64,000 bases of DNA from Aphrophora alni (GCA_963513935.1 OY740766.1:8215000-8278999); one strand, 5' to 3'. Positions 33,506-46,192 are shown, counted from the stretch's first letter. Notes: generated from the letters alone by a model not told the origin. A program made the numbers and translations.

Positions 33506-34300
33506 AAAAATATCTGAAAATGTTCTCTAAAACAATCTCTCTCATCTTTGTATCTATCGAAACTTCTTTATGTAGAGAAGAGACGACGCAATGGAAAAAT
33601 ATTCAATTCTTTAAAGAGTTGAAGAGAGGAATGAGTTATACGCTTCAATGATGTGTTTAGCGCTAAGGATTTTTGAAAAATACTAAGAGTTTTTAATGTA
33701 GATTAGTATATCCCCCCCTCAGCAACAAGTTATACCATGTTGTATTCTTGACTGGACCAAAGCAAAGAAAATATTCTTAAAATTTATGTAAATAAATTAT
33801 TATCTTCATCAGTTATGTAGACGGTCGGTAGAGAGTTTAAAGGGGCTCAGGACACTTCTATCACATAACTTTTCTACAATAAAAATTAGAAGATCTTTAC
33901 TAGTTATAAATTATTTGAAGCTCGCACATCCGATCGAGACTTTTAAAAAACCGTTGATAAGAAACACCCTCCGGATTCCATAGACATCGGGAGAAGATGA
34001 CTGGACGAAAACGTTCCTCGCTCACCTGTGTGTGTAGTACGTTGAAAACACTTGTTGTAGAATCCACCTGTTAGAGGTCATCCATCTGTTGTATTGGACC
34101 GGAAATGCTACAAACGGTCGGTCGTTACACGCGGGGGCGCGAGAACAGCTTTTTGCTTACGTCACTTCAATTGAATTCTTTACCGTCTTACAAGTAGTCA
34201 TAACCTATTTTATTATTTTATTTATAATTTTACCTGTTGTGATCTACATCAAGGACACTCGAGATTTAAAATGTTCATAGGTCTTACTCATTGGAGTAAT
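33506..34300. promoter_or_regulatory. CpG-richer segment, possible promoter
   Basis: 33960-34165 is noticeably richer in CpG than its surroundings (CATCGGG, GACGAAAACGTTCCTCGC, GGTCGGTCGTTACACGCGGG, GGCGCGAG) and ends with TTACGTCAC, a CRE-like site. A 63-codon frame begins at 34089 and encodes a hydrophobic stretch (FFTVLQVVITYFIILFIILP) but resembles nothing known. It may be a promoter or first exon of a host gene, or unmethylated unique DNA. Confidence 0.2.
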
Positions 34301-34617
34301 TTTTATAATATTATAAATGACGAATCAATATTGTTGATACAAGGAAATTTGTTTTTAACAATACTATTTGTATAATAAATACTCGTATTAATAAATTACA
34401 ATTCCTGGCGGCTAGCCATTGCTTTTTCTTTTAGAAATATTTAATTTATCACGATAAAAATGAAGTATATTCTTCATATTACAAAAAAATTAAGAATCTT
34501 ACAAGGAATTTCTTACTACTGACACAATTAACATACTAAAACTAAACGGATGAATAATTTCTGAGTGTGGCAATTATGAGATGAATACAATTAATTTAAA
34601 TACTCAGTCATTTTAGA

Positions 34618-34732
34618 TAGAATAAAATTCGAACACAAGATCCCACAAAAATTACGTTTACTTAATCAAACCCGTTTCAACGACAAATAACTTCCTCAAT
34701 GAGCTACAATAACTAAACTATAACGCTATTTT
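34618..34732 (-). mobile_element. decayed hammerhead-bearing Penelope-type relic
   Basis: On the minus strand it reads GTAGCTCATTGAGGAAG, TTTGTCGTTGAAACGGG, ACGTAATTTTTGTGGGATCTT, aligning with the cores of copies A and B (GTCGTTGAAACGCG, GCGTATTTTTTGTGAGA). The CUGANGA core and helix I pairing are lost. Confidence 0.45.
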
Positions 34733-34734
34733 AG

Positions 34735-35001
34735 CTAGGGTGAACCTTTTGATGTCAGGTTTGCGGCATTGTATTCTATTCATAAAGGCATTTAATTCAC
34801 TGTAAAACTTAACCTATGCTCTCATTTCAGATTTCCTACTTACTTCTTGTGGGCCGCCCCCTTGGAAAGGTAGGGTCCAAAGAATACGTACTAAAATAGG
34901 TTTTGATGTTCATTAGACTAACAATATGCAAAGCATTTTAGCTCTATCTGTAATGGTTAAAAAATATATCAAGCCGTCTCGGGACTTATTTAACACGCTG
35001 T
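34735..35001 (-). mobile_element. truncated mariner-type MITE, second copy
   Basis: The reverse complement aligns with 14858-15120: it begins at the right with CGTGTTAAATAAGTCCCGAGAC (inverse of 34980-35001) and includes CTAATGAACATCAAAACCTA, GAAATGAGAGCATAGGT and AAAAGGTTCACCCTAGC. The other terminus is missing. Diverged by many substitutions. Confidence 0.75.
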
Positions 35002-35004
35002 ATT

Positions 35005-36160
35005 TACAATTTACAGGTATTATGATGATGTATGATATAGAATGATTAGATGTTAATGAATCATACTATATGAAATATATGATTTATGTAAGATGAGGTT
35101 TTATCCTTCCATTTATAATTTTATAACTAAGGAATTTCGTAGTCACATTTTGTATCACTGTATATTAAGAACACGCCTAGTATTTAGAAAACAGTTGAAA
35201 ATTAAAATATTGTGTATAATTGTGTTCTCACCTAGAAAATGTCTTTAAAATTTTGAATAGTAAGGGAGTTCAATGTAACACATTATTTTTTACTGTTTTG
35301 GGATTGTAAAATGAATGTTACGACAAGTTTTTTTTTCCTTTCTCACATATATGTAGTGCAGAGAACATTAAGTGCCGGGTCAATATATGGATGTCGATTT
35401 TGTATGGATATATCCGTATTTAGTCCAAAAAAGTGATTTTGGAGATATGTTTTTCTGTTTTCGACTACAGCTTTAATATTTTTCTTAACATAAGAAGTTC
35501 TCAACAAAAGTAAGAAACACAAAATTTAATTGTTTTCATCAAATCTACGCACAAAAATGTAAATTTTTCTTATATTACGAAATATCCATCAATGAAAACA
35601 TTATAAAATTATATTGGGGTAACACTCCTGAAATGGTTTACAATTCAATCTACTCGTAATTAGAGATTTTTTGGGCAGAAAGAATGTCTGAGCCATAACA
35701 AATGTCACTATTTGTTAAACCATTTTATTAAAACCGACCAAAAATTATATCACTCAAATAAATAAAAAATTGTCAATTACAAACTTGAGATTTACGGATT
35801 ATTTTTGACTAGCAAAATCGTTTAAGGCTGTGATAAAAACATGACTCGAGAAGAAAATTATACCAAACCAAGATCCGAGTTTTTTCTCTACTTTCTCCTT
35901 TTTATTCTTTTGTTGATCACCAATATTTGTACCAAATAGGTGAAAGTGCGATCAAATCTAATAGACTATAGATGCAATCGTTGTCATAGTGACGATAAAA
36001 CTGAGGGCCATGAAAAGATAATCGATATTAAGACACGTTTTCTTCAAGTAAACTGTGTAAAAACATTGCACGTACTTTCTCATTTAGTAAACCAAATATT
36101 TTTAAAACGAAAAACACCATCGTCTTAAAAAAAAAAAGAATAAAGGAAAGATCAATAATA
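35005..36160. other. AT-rich stretch, no gene seen
   Basis: No feature recognised. Confidence 0.45.
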
Positions 36161-36164
36161 AATA

Positions 36165-36305
36165 TCCCCAGTCCTCTAATATCGTCTGCGTCGGAATAGA
36201 ACAGGAATTGGTCAAGAGAAACCTGTTAGGAAAGTTAAGAGAGGGGTTTAACACAAAACCAGATGGAAAAAGTATAGATCCAGCTAGGATACCTTGGGAT
36301 TGCCA
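36165..36305 (+). repeat. dispersed degenerate repeat R1, copy 3
   Basis: CTCTAATATCGTCTGCGTCGG, GAACAGGAATTGGTCAAGAG, ACCTGTTAGGAAAG, CACAAAACCAGATGGAAAAA and CAGCTAGGATACCTTGG parallel copies 1 and 2. Confidence 0.5.
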
Positions 36306-36889
36306 ATATAGTGGATCCCCAAATAAATAGTAACTTAAACTATTTGCCGCCAGTTTGTTACTTAGCATTGAAAGAGTGAAAATAAACCACTTCTGCCGTC
36401 TTTTAACAAATCTTTTTATATTAGTGCCTACATAATATGCCCTATTTTAATAGTCAAAGCTCACTTTTGTTATTTCACCCCGGAACCATAAGTGCCGATA
36501 TATGTCAAAACATGATCACAAAATCTACCAACACATTCAGGCAGTAAAACACTGGCACAGGCGGTAGACGACAGACTTTTTGAACCTATTAAACTCGTCA
36601 TCAATTTTATTGTTTGACCCATTACATAACTTGCTCATGTAATATAAGAAAATAAAACATATAATTATAACAAAATGAAATATCAACTTTCAACTCATTG
36701 GGCGTGGTCATAGGAGAGTGATTTATTACGAATGTTTAAAAATATTGTGTATCCTTCAAAATGTCTCCGTTTAGAAGAAAGAAACGGTTAAGTGTTATAA
36801 TAAAACTAACATGAAATGTACCACGAGTGCAACTGTATCAGAGTTTATTAGCTACAAAGTTCATGTAGTTTAGGGTGAAAAGCTAAAGG

Positions 36890-37040
36890 GCAAATGATAG
36901 GAAAATATCAAGAGACGAACGAAGAAAAATATAGAAGAGAATCATGGATGATGCAAGAGAGTTGGGAATTAGAAACTGAAGGAGAGAGGCAGCTGAAATT
37001 ATAGTAGGCCAGGACTATACTTTAGACAATAACGTCATTC
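36890..37040 (+). pseudogene. LINE ORF2 extreme C-terminal relic
   Basis: From ATG at 36946 one frame reads MDDARELGIRN, stop, RREAAEIIVGQDY. This resembles the RWLDDVxxDLRxxGIRNWRxxAxDRxxW tail of RTE/R1-type LINEs, including the tryptophan changed to a stop. The preceding RRTKKNIEE is in another frame. Short and decayed; moderate support. Confidence 0.4.
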
Positions 37041-37044
37041 GCTT

Positions 37045-39650
37045 CTATGTAGAAAATAAAAAGTTCTGTGATGGGTGAAAATATAGATATCAATTTTTTT
37101 TTTTTTTAATATAACTGATTTGAGATTCCCTGACTCCAAAAATGTGGTTTTTGGAAGGATGTCTGTCTTTCTGTACAGCACAAACGCGTGGACTGATATC
37201 AAATTTTAATATAAATATGGTCATATTTTACCCAGATCTCGTTAGTTTGTTTTTCGATAATGCAAATTGGCATAATAAAAAATAATAATAACAAAATTGA
37301 TTATTTTATTTCAAAAGGTATTCTAACGATTTTGATTGCTAAGGTACCCAGGCTGTTTATAAAACACGTAATTTCTCAAAATCGTCAGAAGTGAATCATA
37401 AGCTCTATTAAATACATAAATATCTTTCAAACTATTTATTTTAAAATATTTTTCAAATTCAAAATAAAAATTATAAAAATGCTTAAAAGTTGATAAAAGT
37501 AGCCTAATCTTCGCCAAGTTACCTTCCACAAAAATTACATTTTTTGAATTTAGCGTGTAAAATTAGCTTCTAAGGTGAAACCACCCAGAAAAGTTCAAAA
37601 ATACCAATTTTCAAATTTGGGAAAGGTGCATAATGAGAGGAGATATTTTATAGTTAAAAAGAACTACATGTGAAACTAAAATACTGATTTAAGAGCTGTA
37701 ATTGTATATTTAGATTCAGAATAGTGTGTGCTGTTCAAGAGTTATGTTTATATTTCAATTATTTCTTAAGTTACCAAACATTTTAACTTTTATCTTTTAA
37801 ATTGAATTTTTTTTAACTGATTTAAAAAGTTTAAAAACAAATTCTTTTTGTTGATTAATATTTCTATTTTGAATTGATGTGTGAGAAAGTTTGTGCAATG
37901 TTTTTCCATATTTTACTCAAACCTCGATTTTTTGTTTTTGTTTTCGTTAAAACTTTCGGTTGTCCCTAAAATCTACAGAATTTAAATAAGATATTCAATT
38001 ATTCTCTTCTTAAATGGTCTTGTTGTCCTATTTTAAAGAAAGAATTTCTGTCAAAAGTTAACATTTTGTATCATAATTTTTTAATTTAAAACCTTTTCTC
38101 CGTTTAACATGGTTAAAATACGTTTCAGTAACAGTGGTATTAAAAATAGACAAAAGTTACCCAAATTAAAAATTTACGACATTTAAGACCTCAAATAGGC
38201 AGCCAGTATCTTCTTACTGCCAATTAAGCTTACAAAATTTGAATGAGAATATTGAAGACACCAGATGGTGAAGACGCTTCCAACGGTTACGCCTAATGAC
38301 TTTAGCGTGTTTCTATTAAATGTCCCAAGATGTTTAAAAGACCATCACATATGGCGTAACGGTCGAATGCTTTAAATTCAACATCCTGTACTTGTAAAGT
38401 ACCTTCCTGCTTTGCTCCTGTAATTATAGATTAGCCCTAGACAAGCTTCTTGGGAACAGCGAAGGCTTTAAAAAACGTGGACGTTATACGACCGTTATTT
38501 TCACATATCATTTAAAGTCTTGGAGCTACCCCCCCCCTCCCTTAGCAGAGGGATGAAATGAAAAATCCTTGTATCTCGAAAAAAAAATACCAATCATCAC
38601 GATTTTATACACATAATTTTATTAGCACTCGACATCTGTCCTAAAGAAGGATGATTTAATCAGAGTTAATAATTCAAGTTCAGATTGATGATAAATGTCA
38701 AATACACTACGCCTATATGTTAACTTGCATATCAGATATCAGTTTCATCAAAATTTAAACCGTTCTAACATCCATTACGATAACAACCTATTTTATAGAT
38801 TAATTGCCCTATTTAAAAAAAATCATCATCTATCTACAATAAGAAGGAAAATGGAAATTATGATAAATGATTCTGGGGAAACCCAGCCCTGTGTTACTAA
38901 TAACAAGACTTAGAGGTCCTACCGATTTCAATAGATTGGTAATAAATATCTAATTTTTTCGTCACGTAATTTGCTCTACCGAGTTTTCAAATACTTAGCA
39001 TTTATTATCAGATGTTCTTCAAGAAAACATTATCACTCTGTGTTTTATTAATAGAGTAAAATGCAAACTACTGGATATTGAAAGTAGCTATATTCAAGAA
39101 AACGAAGTATTAATGCACTAACTTTCTCACACAGTTGCCTACAGCAGCGAATACTAACACAAAATAATAATTGTCATCATCTCTCTATGTATTTTTTTAA
39201 ACATAATTTATATACGATAAATGCATACCTTATCAACATTTTGTTAAATTCAAGATTCAGTTTTTGTTTTGGTACACTGGTTTATTCTTTATTACACCAA
39301 AATTCGAGCGAGATTTTTTTATTTTAATAAAGACTTTTATAATAGCACTATGGACGATTTTTAGTTTCTTACTAAAAATTTCCAACCCAAAATTTTTGAG
39401 GATATGACAACTAATAAGTTAGAGTGCGATCCATAGAGAATTTTTTTTAATTAAAATCATTAGAACCGATTTTAATAAAATCGGAATTTTTAAGGTACTT
39501 GTCCCAAAATTTTGAGTTGTAATAAATAATAATAAAATATATTATGGAGGAGAAGTTTGAACCATTCTCTCTCCCACTTCAAAACAAATACACTTTAAAA
39601 CACAACATAAAAAATAATTACTTGATAAAAAAGTAAAATTACTTCAATAC
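37045..39650. other. AT-rich stretch with repeat D boundary motifs
   Basis: No gene seen. GTGAGAAAGTTTGTGCAATG occurs at 37881-37900 and a degenerate inverse copy at 39557-39590 (CCATTCTCTCTCCCAC, then AAAACAAATAC). A C7 run lies at 38530. Confidence 0.4.
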
Positions 39651-39994
39651 TAAAAACATTCTCCGGGGTTAAGGGGCTAGATGAATAGTCCCAGGGGGGT
39701 AGTAGAGGATGTTGCTAACACATACACATCCGAGGACGCTACCCTCAGGACCGCTGTGCGCGAGCGAAGAGCCGCATCCTGCACGAGGTGACCCTGCTTT
39801 TACTAAACACAGCGGATCTAGACCGGGAGGTCAATAAATATCCCCCAATCCAAGGTGTCAGGTGTCTTAAGTTAATCCGTGCCGATGGATGGATTATACA
39901 GGGTAAAGTATATCAAACGGAGCCTGTGAGGTACTGGCACCATCTCACAGTAATCAGCCACTTGTTTTAAAATGAAAATACTCGTGGGAACTAT

Positions 39995-41077
39995 ATGGAA
40001 TCTCATAAAACAAAAACCAAAAAATCAGAAGATGACCTAGAGTTATCTTCTGCTCAAACACTGGGAGAAGTAGCCATTAGAGCAGCTACTCCTAGTACCT
40101 CGGAAGAGCCTAAGAGCCGTCCAGCAGAACCCATCCCAATAGATGTGGAAAAAATGCTACTGGGGGAGACCGAACAGTCCTCCCAGGACGATTTGGACAA
40201 GACAGCCCAGAAGCTGGAAGGTCTTAAGGTCAGAATGACCACAGCGGAAAGGAAAAAGGCGCTCAGAGCAAAACTCGCTGAGCAAGGAATTGCCTGGAAT
40301 CCGAAATTGTGGAGGAAACCCAAACCCAAATCCTCCACACAACACTCAGAGGCAGGAAAAGCAGCCACCAGCGGCACCAAGAGAGCTCGCTCGAGTGGTA
40401 GCACTCCTCCTACAGAGAGAGATTGTAAAAAACCGAGAGCAGCAGTCACCGAACAGCTGACTCAAGGTAGATACAAGGAGATGCTAACATCTATCAAGAT
40501 GGCGGTAGTTCCAGAAGATTATCCAGAGACAAGATTAACTGGAGAATCACTGGAAAAACTGGAGACTTCCCTGTCACTGGAATTTAATATCCTGGAACAT
40601 GGAGAATTCCCTCAGTTCAATGCTACCTACCTTGAGACAGGAGCATGCATATTTGTGTGTGCAAATGACCACACTCAGAAATGGCTGGAACAGGTTGTTC
40701 CCAAATTACAACCCTGGGAGAATGCCAAGTTACGGACAGGACCTAGGAAGGACATCCTGCGGGTGACCAAGGTGATCTTTAAATCACCAAAAGTCTACTC
40801 AAAGGTAGATCCGTCCAAAGTCCTGGAAGTGCTTGGCAAACAAAACAAGTCCCTCAAGATAGAGGACTGGAAGATCATCAGTTCCAGTAAAACTGACAAC
40901 GGGCAGACGATCGTAGCCCTAATAGACGACTCGTCTCTGAAAGCTTTGAAAGCGACAGACATGAGAGCACATCTGGGATTTGGAAAAACCACATTTACCA
41001 TCCTCCAGAAGCAAAGTAAAGAGAAGGTACTGGAGAATGCCTCTGAGGATACTCCAGTGCAACCTACATCACAGTAA
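39995..41077 (+). CDS. LOA retrotransposon ORF1 protein (Gag-like, DUF4780-type)
   Basis: Intact 360-codon frame from ATG 39995. Residues 1-150 are polar and probably disordered: acidic and Ser/Thr-rich at first, then basic (KLWRKPKPKSS, GTKRARSSG, RDCKKPRAA). Residues ~165-345 form a globular region with VVPEDYPETRLTGESLEKLE, CIFVCANDHTQKWLEQVVP, LQPWENAKL, NKSLKIEDWKI and MRAHLGFGKTTFTI, which matches the order of conserved blocks in the insect DUF4780 domain. There is no CCHC knuckle, unlike jockey/I Gag proteins. Expected role: RNA binding and ribonucleoprotein formation. The stop lies 41 bp inside ORF2, so ORF2 may be expressed by reinitiation at ATG 41037. Confidence 0.9.
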   Translation: MESHKTKTKKSEDDLELSSAQTLGEVAIRAATPSTSEEPKSRPAEPIPIDVEKMLLGETEQSSQDDLDKTAQKLEGLKVRMTTAERKKALRAKLAEQGIAWNPKLWRKPKPKSSTQHSEAGKAATSGTKRARSSGSTPPTERDCKKPRAAVTEQLTQGRYKEMLTSIKMAVVPEDYPETRLTGESLEKLETSLSLEFNILEHGEFPQFNATYLETGACIFVCANDHTQKWLEQVVPKLQPWENAKLRTGPRKDILRVTKVIFKSPKVYSKVDPSKVLEVLGKQNKSLKIEDWKIISSSKTDNGQTIVALIDDSSLKALKATDMRAHLGFGKTTFTILQKQSKEKVLENASEDTPVQPTSQ

Positions 41078-44000
41078 GGCTGCTTCTGCAGTCTTCTGTC
41101 AGAGGTTTCTCTCTGGAAACATTGACCTAGCCCTGATCCAAGAACCATGGATAAGCGGAGGACAGATCAGAGGACTAGGTAACAGCAAAGGTAAGCTTAT
41201 TTTTAATTGTTCTATTGATAATTGGCGAACCTGTATTGTGGTAAAGACACATTTGCCCTGCTTACCGTTGATTGAATTCTGTTCCAGAGACATCACAACG
41301 GTGAAAATCACTCTCGCACATACGGATGGTAGAAGGAGCATTATTGTTAGCTCAGTATACCTTCCGTATGATGCGAGAGACCTTCCACCTTCTAGAGAAC
41401 TAGAAAGTGTTATCGACTTCGTCAGGCGGAAGAAGGAGCAGTTCCTTGCGGGCATAGACTCCAACTCACACCACGAAGCATGGGGATCTAGTAACACCAA
41501 CGCTAGAGGTGAGTCATTATTAGATTTCCTTAACAGTAATAACTTACTGATAGTTAATGTTGGTGATAAGCCTACTTTTAGAAATAGATTACGTGAGGAG
41601 GTCATTGACATTACAATAGCTACTGAATACGTGGGATCCTTTATCAGTGAATGGCACGTATCAGACTTCGTATCTTCCTCGGACCACTGTCACATTATGT
41701 GGCAACTAAACTTTGCTTCAGATGAAGACAGGTTTAGGAATCCTAGGAGAACAGATTGGAACTCCTATCACCAGGAGTTAAAATGTAAGCTGGCATCCCT
41801 AAATACGTTCATTAGAGATGTAAATGATATTGAGTCCGTGACCTGTAACTTACAAGAAGCTATCATGGACTCATATTTTGATAACTGTCCTATCCAATCC
41901 CGATCCAATCGAAGAGGTGTGGTATGGTGGAACGAGGATCTGGAGAGGAAGAAAAAACAAACAAGGCGATTATTTAATAGCGCTAAACGAAACGGACAAT
42001 GGGAGAAATATTATACATCCCTCACCGAATACAATCTACTCCTAAGAAAGTCTAAAAGAACTTCTTGGAGAAAATTTTGCGGGGAGATAGACAATACTAA
42101 ATCAGTCTCCCGTATATACAAGGTTATTTCGAAGGGGTCGGTCTGCCCGACTGGTTCTCTAAAGAGCCGGGAGGGAGGACTGACAACCTCTGGATTAGAA
42201 ACATTGAAAGTTTTGCTTCAAGCACACTTTCCAGATTGTAAACTTGTGGATCATCTAGAGCCAGAGCAGAATCGGAGACACGTAAGAGCCTCACGAGCAG
42301 ACTGGCAAATTGCTAGAAAAATCATAACGACCAATAAGGTCAAATGGGCGATACATAAATTCAGCCCATTTAAATCACCTGGAGAGGATGGAATATTTCC
42401 TGCCTTGTTACAAAAGGCTCCAGACTCTCTACACACTCTTCTATGCGAGGTGTTCAGAGCTAGTATGGCCCTAGGTCATGTGCCGTCTTACTGGACACTT
42501 AGCAGGGTAGTATTTATTCCGAAACCTGGCAAGGGTAATTACACAGACCCCAAGTCGTTTCGTCCAATCTGCTTATCATCCTTTCTATTGAAGACTATGG
42601 AGAGAGTGTTACAAGTTCACATACAAAATGAGGTAATATCAGTTAACCCCATTCATTGTAACCAATTCGCATATCAGTCAGGAAAATCCTGCGAAACAGC
42701 ACTGCATCAGCTAGTTAGCAGGATCGAGGACTCGTTAGCGTCTAAAGAGGTGGCTCTTGGAGCATTTATTGATATTCAGGGCGCCTTTGATAACACGGCT
42801 TATAAGTCAATTGTTACTGCAGCTGAAACCCGAGGACTGGATATGACCACCTGCAATTGGCTTAGGTCATTGCTCAGTAGTAGAACCATCCGAGCAATCC
42901 AGTATGGCGAGGAACTTGATGTGTCCGCCATTAAAGGTACCCCTCAAGGTGGTATACTTTCTCCTCTACTGTGGAATATGGTAGTAGACTCCCTAATTAC
43001 AAAATTAAATAATATGGGATATTACACGCAAAGTTACGCAGATGACATTGTCGTGATAATTAAAGGTAAACATAATATCAGACCTAATGAACACAGCTCT
43101 GAGGACAATTCATAACTGGTGCAGGGATGAGGGCCTGGCCGTAAACCCGGAAAAGGCCATCATAGTACCCTTTACAAGGAGACTCAAACTAGATAACATT
43201 GATATCAGTCTAGGAGGAACACGTTTGCGCCTATCAGAAGAGGTCAAATATCTAGGGGTGATACTGGATAAAAGACTTACTTGGAACAAACACGTAGAAC
43301 ATAGTATCCAAAAAGCAACGAAATCTTTAATGAGTTGTAAACGCCTTTTGGGAAAAAACTGGGGACTTCGTCCAGCCATGATTAAATGGCTATATGAAGC
43401 AGTGGTTAAACCACAACTTCAGTATGGATCGCTGGTGTGGTGGACAAAAGCTCTCCAAACCGTTACAACTAACAGGCTAATGAGTATACAAAGGTTGGCC
43501 TGTCTATGCATCTCAGGAGCTTTCAGAAGCACACCTACTACAGCTCTTGAAACTCTCTTGGGAATAGACCCGATTAACTTCAGCATCATAGCAGAAGCAA
43601 GTCTGGCAGCATACAGAGTACATTGCTCTGGAATGTGGAGAGATAGCCGGTGGCCTAAGGGGCATGGCACAATCCGCACTTTTAAATCTTACGATTCAAT
43701 TCTAACTATGAGACAAGATTATATGATTAATAAAATCTCATGGACACAGCCCTTTAATATGTGTATTCCACACGAGGAGGACATGATAGAAGGAATAGTG
43801 GCTACAGCTAAGAGCTTAGAATTCTACACTGATGGCTCTCGCACCGCCCAAGGAGTCGGAGCAGGAATCTTCAGTAAATCACCTAGGGTGGAAATAAGCA
43901 TTGCCCTAGGTAGATATGCAACGGTATTTCAGGCCGAAGTTTATGCCATACTTGGTTGCGCACAACTGTGTCTAGAAAGAGGATATGACGACGAACATAT

Positions 44001-44652
44001 CACAATCAGATCTGACAGTCAGGCCGCTTTAAAGGCTATTTGTTCACACGAATTCAACTCCAAATTAGTGTGGGATTGTAATCAAGCTCTAGTCCAACTC
44101 TCGACCCGAAACCAGGTAAGCCTATTCTGGATACCTGGACACAGAGGTTATGAGGGAAATGAGAAAGCTGATGAACTGGCTAAGTTGGGAGCACAGACTC
44201 CATTCATCGGACCAGAACCTGCTTGTGGTATCAGTAAATCTGTCGCAAGAACCACTCTGAGACGATGGGTCAAACAGGAAACTCTCAACCGCTGGAGAGA
44301 GGCCTCTAGAGGAAAACTCTACGGGTCGCTGCTGTACAATCCGAATCAGAAACTCTCTAGGTATGTAATATCATTGAATAGAAACAACCTAAGGAAAGTC
44401 TTAAGCTTCATGACTGGTCATGGAGCTTTCAGGGAACACTTAAACACCATGGGTCTAACTCAAGGCAGGACAACCTGTAGACTGTGTAACCAATATAAAG
44501 ACACAGCAGAACACATACTTTTGTATTGTGAAGCTCTGGAGAGGAGAAGACTACAGATTTTCGGCCTCACAGGCATACCTACAAAGGAAGACGACCTAGC
44601 TGCACAAGTTCTAAGACTCACGAAGGATTTAGAACTAAAGTGGATTGTCTAA
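41037..44652 (+). pseudogene. LOA retrotransposon ORF2: endonuclease, RT, RNase H; one frameshift
   Basis: Start chosen at ATG 41037 (MPLRILQCNLHHSKAA), the usual ORF2 opening. The AP-type endonuclease (residues ~1-220) has LALIQEPW, GIDSNSHHEAWGS and SDHCHI. RT (~485-670) has PKSFRPICLSSFLLKTMER, GAFIDIQGAFDN, GTPQGGILSPLLW and YADD at 43035-43046. Soon after, between about 43056 and 43087, the frame changes by +1, so the upstream frame stops at 43115 and the downstream frame continues from ATG 43087 to TAA at 44650-44652. RNase H has Asp 43831 (FYTDGS), Glu 43936, Asp 44014 (SDSQAAL) and Asp 44170 (KADELAK), all four catalytic residues intact. A CxxC..H..C knuckle (CRLCNQYKDTAEHILLYC) ends it. 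Only the frameshift prevents a ~1,205-residue product. Confidence 0.93.
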
Positions 44653-44743
44653 GATAAGGAAGCGCACAAAAAGTCTTAAATGGCTGAAGTGCCTAGTGAC
44701 TTCCAACATAATAAAAAAAAAAAAAAAAAAAAAAACATTCTCC

Positions 44744-45090
44744 CCATTTTGTAAAATTTACGTTTTATTTACTTTTACTTGTGATTTGAGACTTGCTGGT
44801 TTATTTTTTCTAAATAAAATACATTTTCTACGGACACCTGAAGAGAAAATATTTAATAACAGGGAGAGATGTTGGTGTTATGAAGGATCCAAATGTGCTG
44901 GATAAAAGAAGTTCACCGAAAATACGGACAAAACATAAAAGGGAATCTACAGATGAAGAAAGAGCAAGAAGAAGCCACTCGATGAACAAAAATGAAGTTA
45001 TGTACAGTAAACATACTCCATAGAAGGGGCTGTATCGATAGTACACAAAACAATTGTTACAGTCCTCTATCGGCTATTTTACATAACTTC

Positions 45091-45134
<44 letters not shown>

Positions 45135-46190
45135 AATAATAGTACTAATAATAATTTTAATAATAAAACAACATAATTTATAAATATAAAAGAAAAGGTA
45201 AAATCCGATTGTATTCTCAAACATACACACAATCTATTGATTTTGATTAAGCTCCCAAAACACCTCAAACCCCCCGAGCTCCAGGAACTACTAAAACCCA
45301 CCGCAAAACCAGCACTGTAAAACCTTTTTGAGAGATTTCACACTTTTCATTTTTTCACGCCCAAAGCCTACATTATCGAAAAATGAAAGAAATTCTCTAA
45401 ATTTGTATAAAAATATCTCTAATTACAAAAAAAATTTAATCTCAATCGGTCAAGTAACAATTTATTGTAACGCTATAAAACATTATTTCTCATATTACCC
45501 AATATTTTACATTCGCACAAGTGACATTCACATTTTCCAATTTTCATTTCCATTTCACTGGAATGTTGCTATCTGTGCGATACTCATGAATCACACACAG
45601 TACATTACTATAAACTTTGTCCCCCACAAATGTGGGCAAACTTGTAGCTGATAAGCATGTTTGTATACTGAACATTAGAACTGTCAAAGTAGGCCGTACT
45701 TAAATAATTGCTTGCATTAGGATAGGTTAGGTCGACATCGTAGTTCAAATATAAGAGCCAATAACTTTCATGAATTGTAGTAATTTTACTTTAATAATTT
45801 CCATACAATTGCACCGTATAAAAAGTATTTCAATCGATTTAAAAAGTCAGAATGTTTGGGTATTGAAATTTTGGAATTTTACTTCATTGACGTAAAAATT
45901 AAGAAGGTTATTTACCTTACTTTCAACTGTTTTTCAAAAATTAGAAATATAGTAATGGCGTAAGCTTTGGATTTTCGCCACAAAACACATTTATCTTTAT
46001 CTCTAAATTTTTTTTTTTTTAATTTACAAACATTTCAGTAACTTTCCAAACACAACACCAAATCTAAAGAAATAAATTAACGGTGCACAAACTTTCCTGA
46101 ATATTAATCCAAAACAATAAACACAAACCAATCGTCGTCAACTCTCCAAAAATCTTTCAACACTTATAAGAAAAAAGACAAAATAGTTAT
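44744..46190. other. AT-rich stretch, no gene seen
   Basis: Includes a (TA)n run at 45094-45132 and a degenerate repeat D motif (TGCACAAACTTTCCTGA) at 46084. The poly(A)-adjacent part is the restored 3' flank of the LOA insertion. Confidence 0.45.
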
Positions 46191-46192
46191 TT

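Larger units (their letters stand above)
39652..44743 (+). mobile_element. near-complete LOA-clade non-LTR retrotransposon
   Basis: The element runs 39665 to about 44730 (5.07 kb), starting GGGGTTAAGGGGCTAGATG and ending in a poly(A) of about 20. The target duplication AAAAACATTCTCC is at 39652-39664 and 44731-44743 (the A run makes the exact edge ambiguous; ACATTCTCC is certain). A 330-bp 5' UTR precedes ORF1 (39995-41077), which overlaps ORF2 (41037-44652); the 3' UTR is only ~58 bp. GC content is clearly higher than the flanks. A full-length 5' end, clean TSD and a single frameshift indicate recent insertion. Endonuclease plus RNase H plus DUF4780-like ORF1 places it in the LOA group. Confidence 0.95.

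Noticed and set aside
34089..34280. 63-codon ORF with a hydrophobic helix
   Set aside because: Could encode a small membrane protein but there is no conservation evidence; mentioned only under the CpG-rich segment.
39788..39970. 60-codon ORF in the LOA 5' UTR
   Set aside because: No similarity to any known element protein and followed by ORF1 with the usual features; treated as UTR.
40054..43679. Minus-strand ORFs of 60-170 codons within the LOA element
   Set aside because: They lie antisense to well-supported ORF1 and ORF2 and have no domain of their own.
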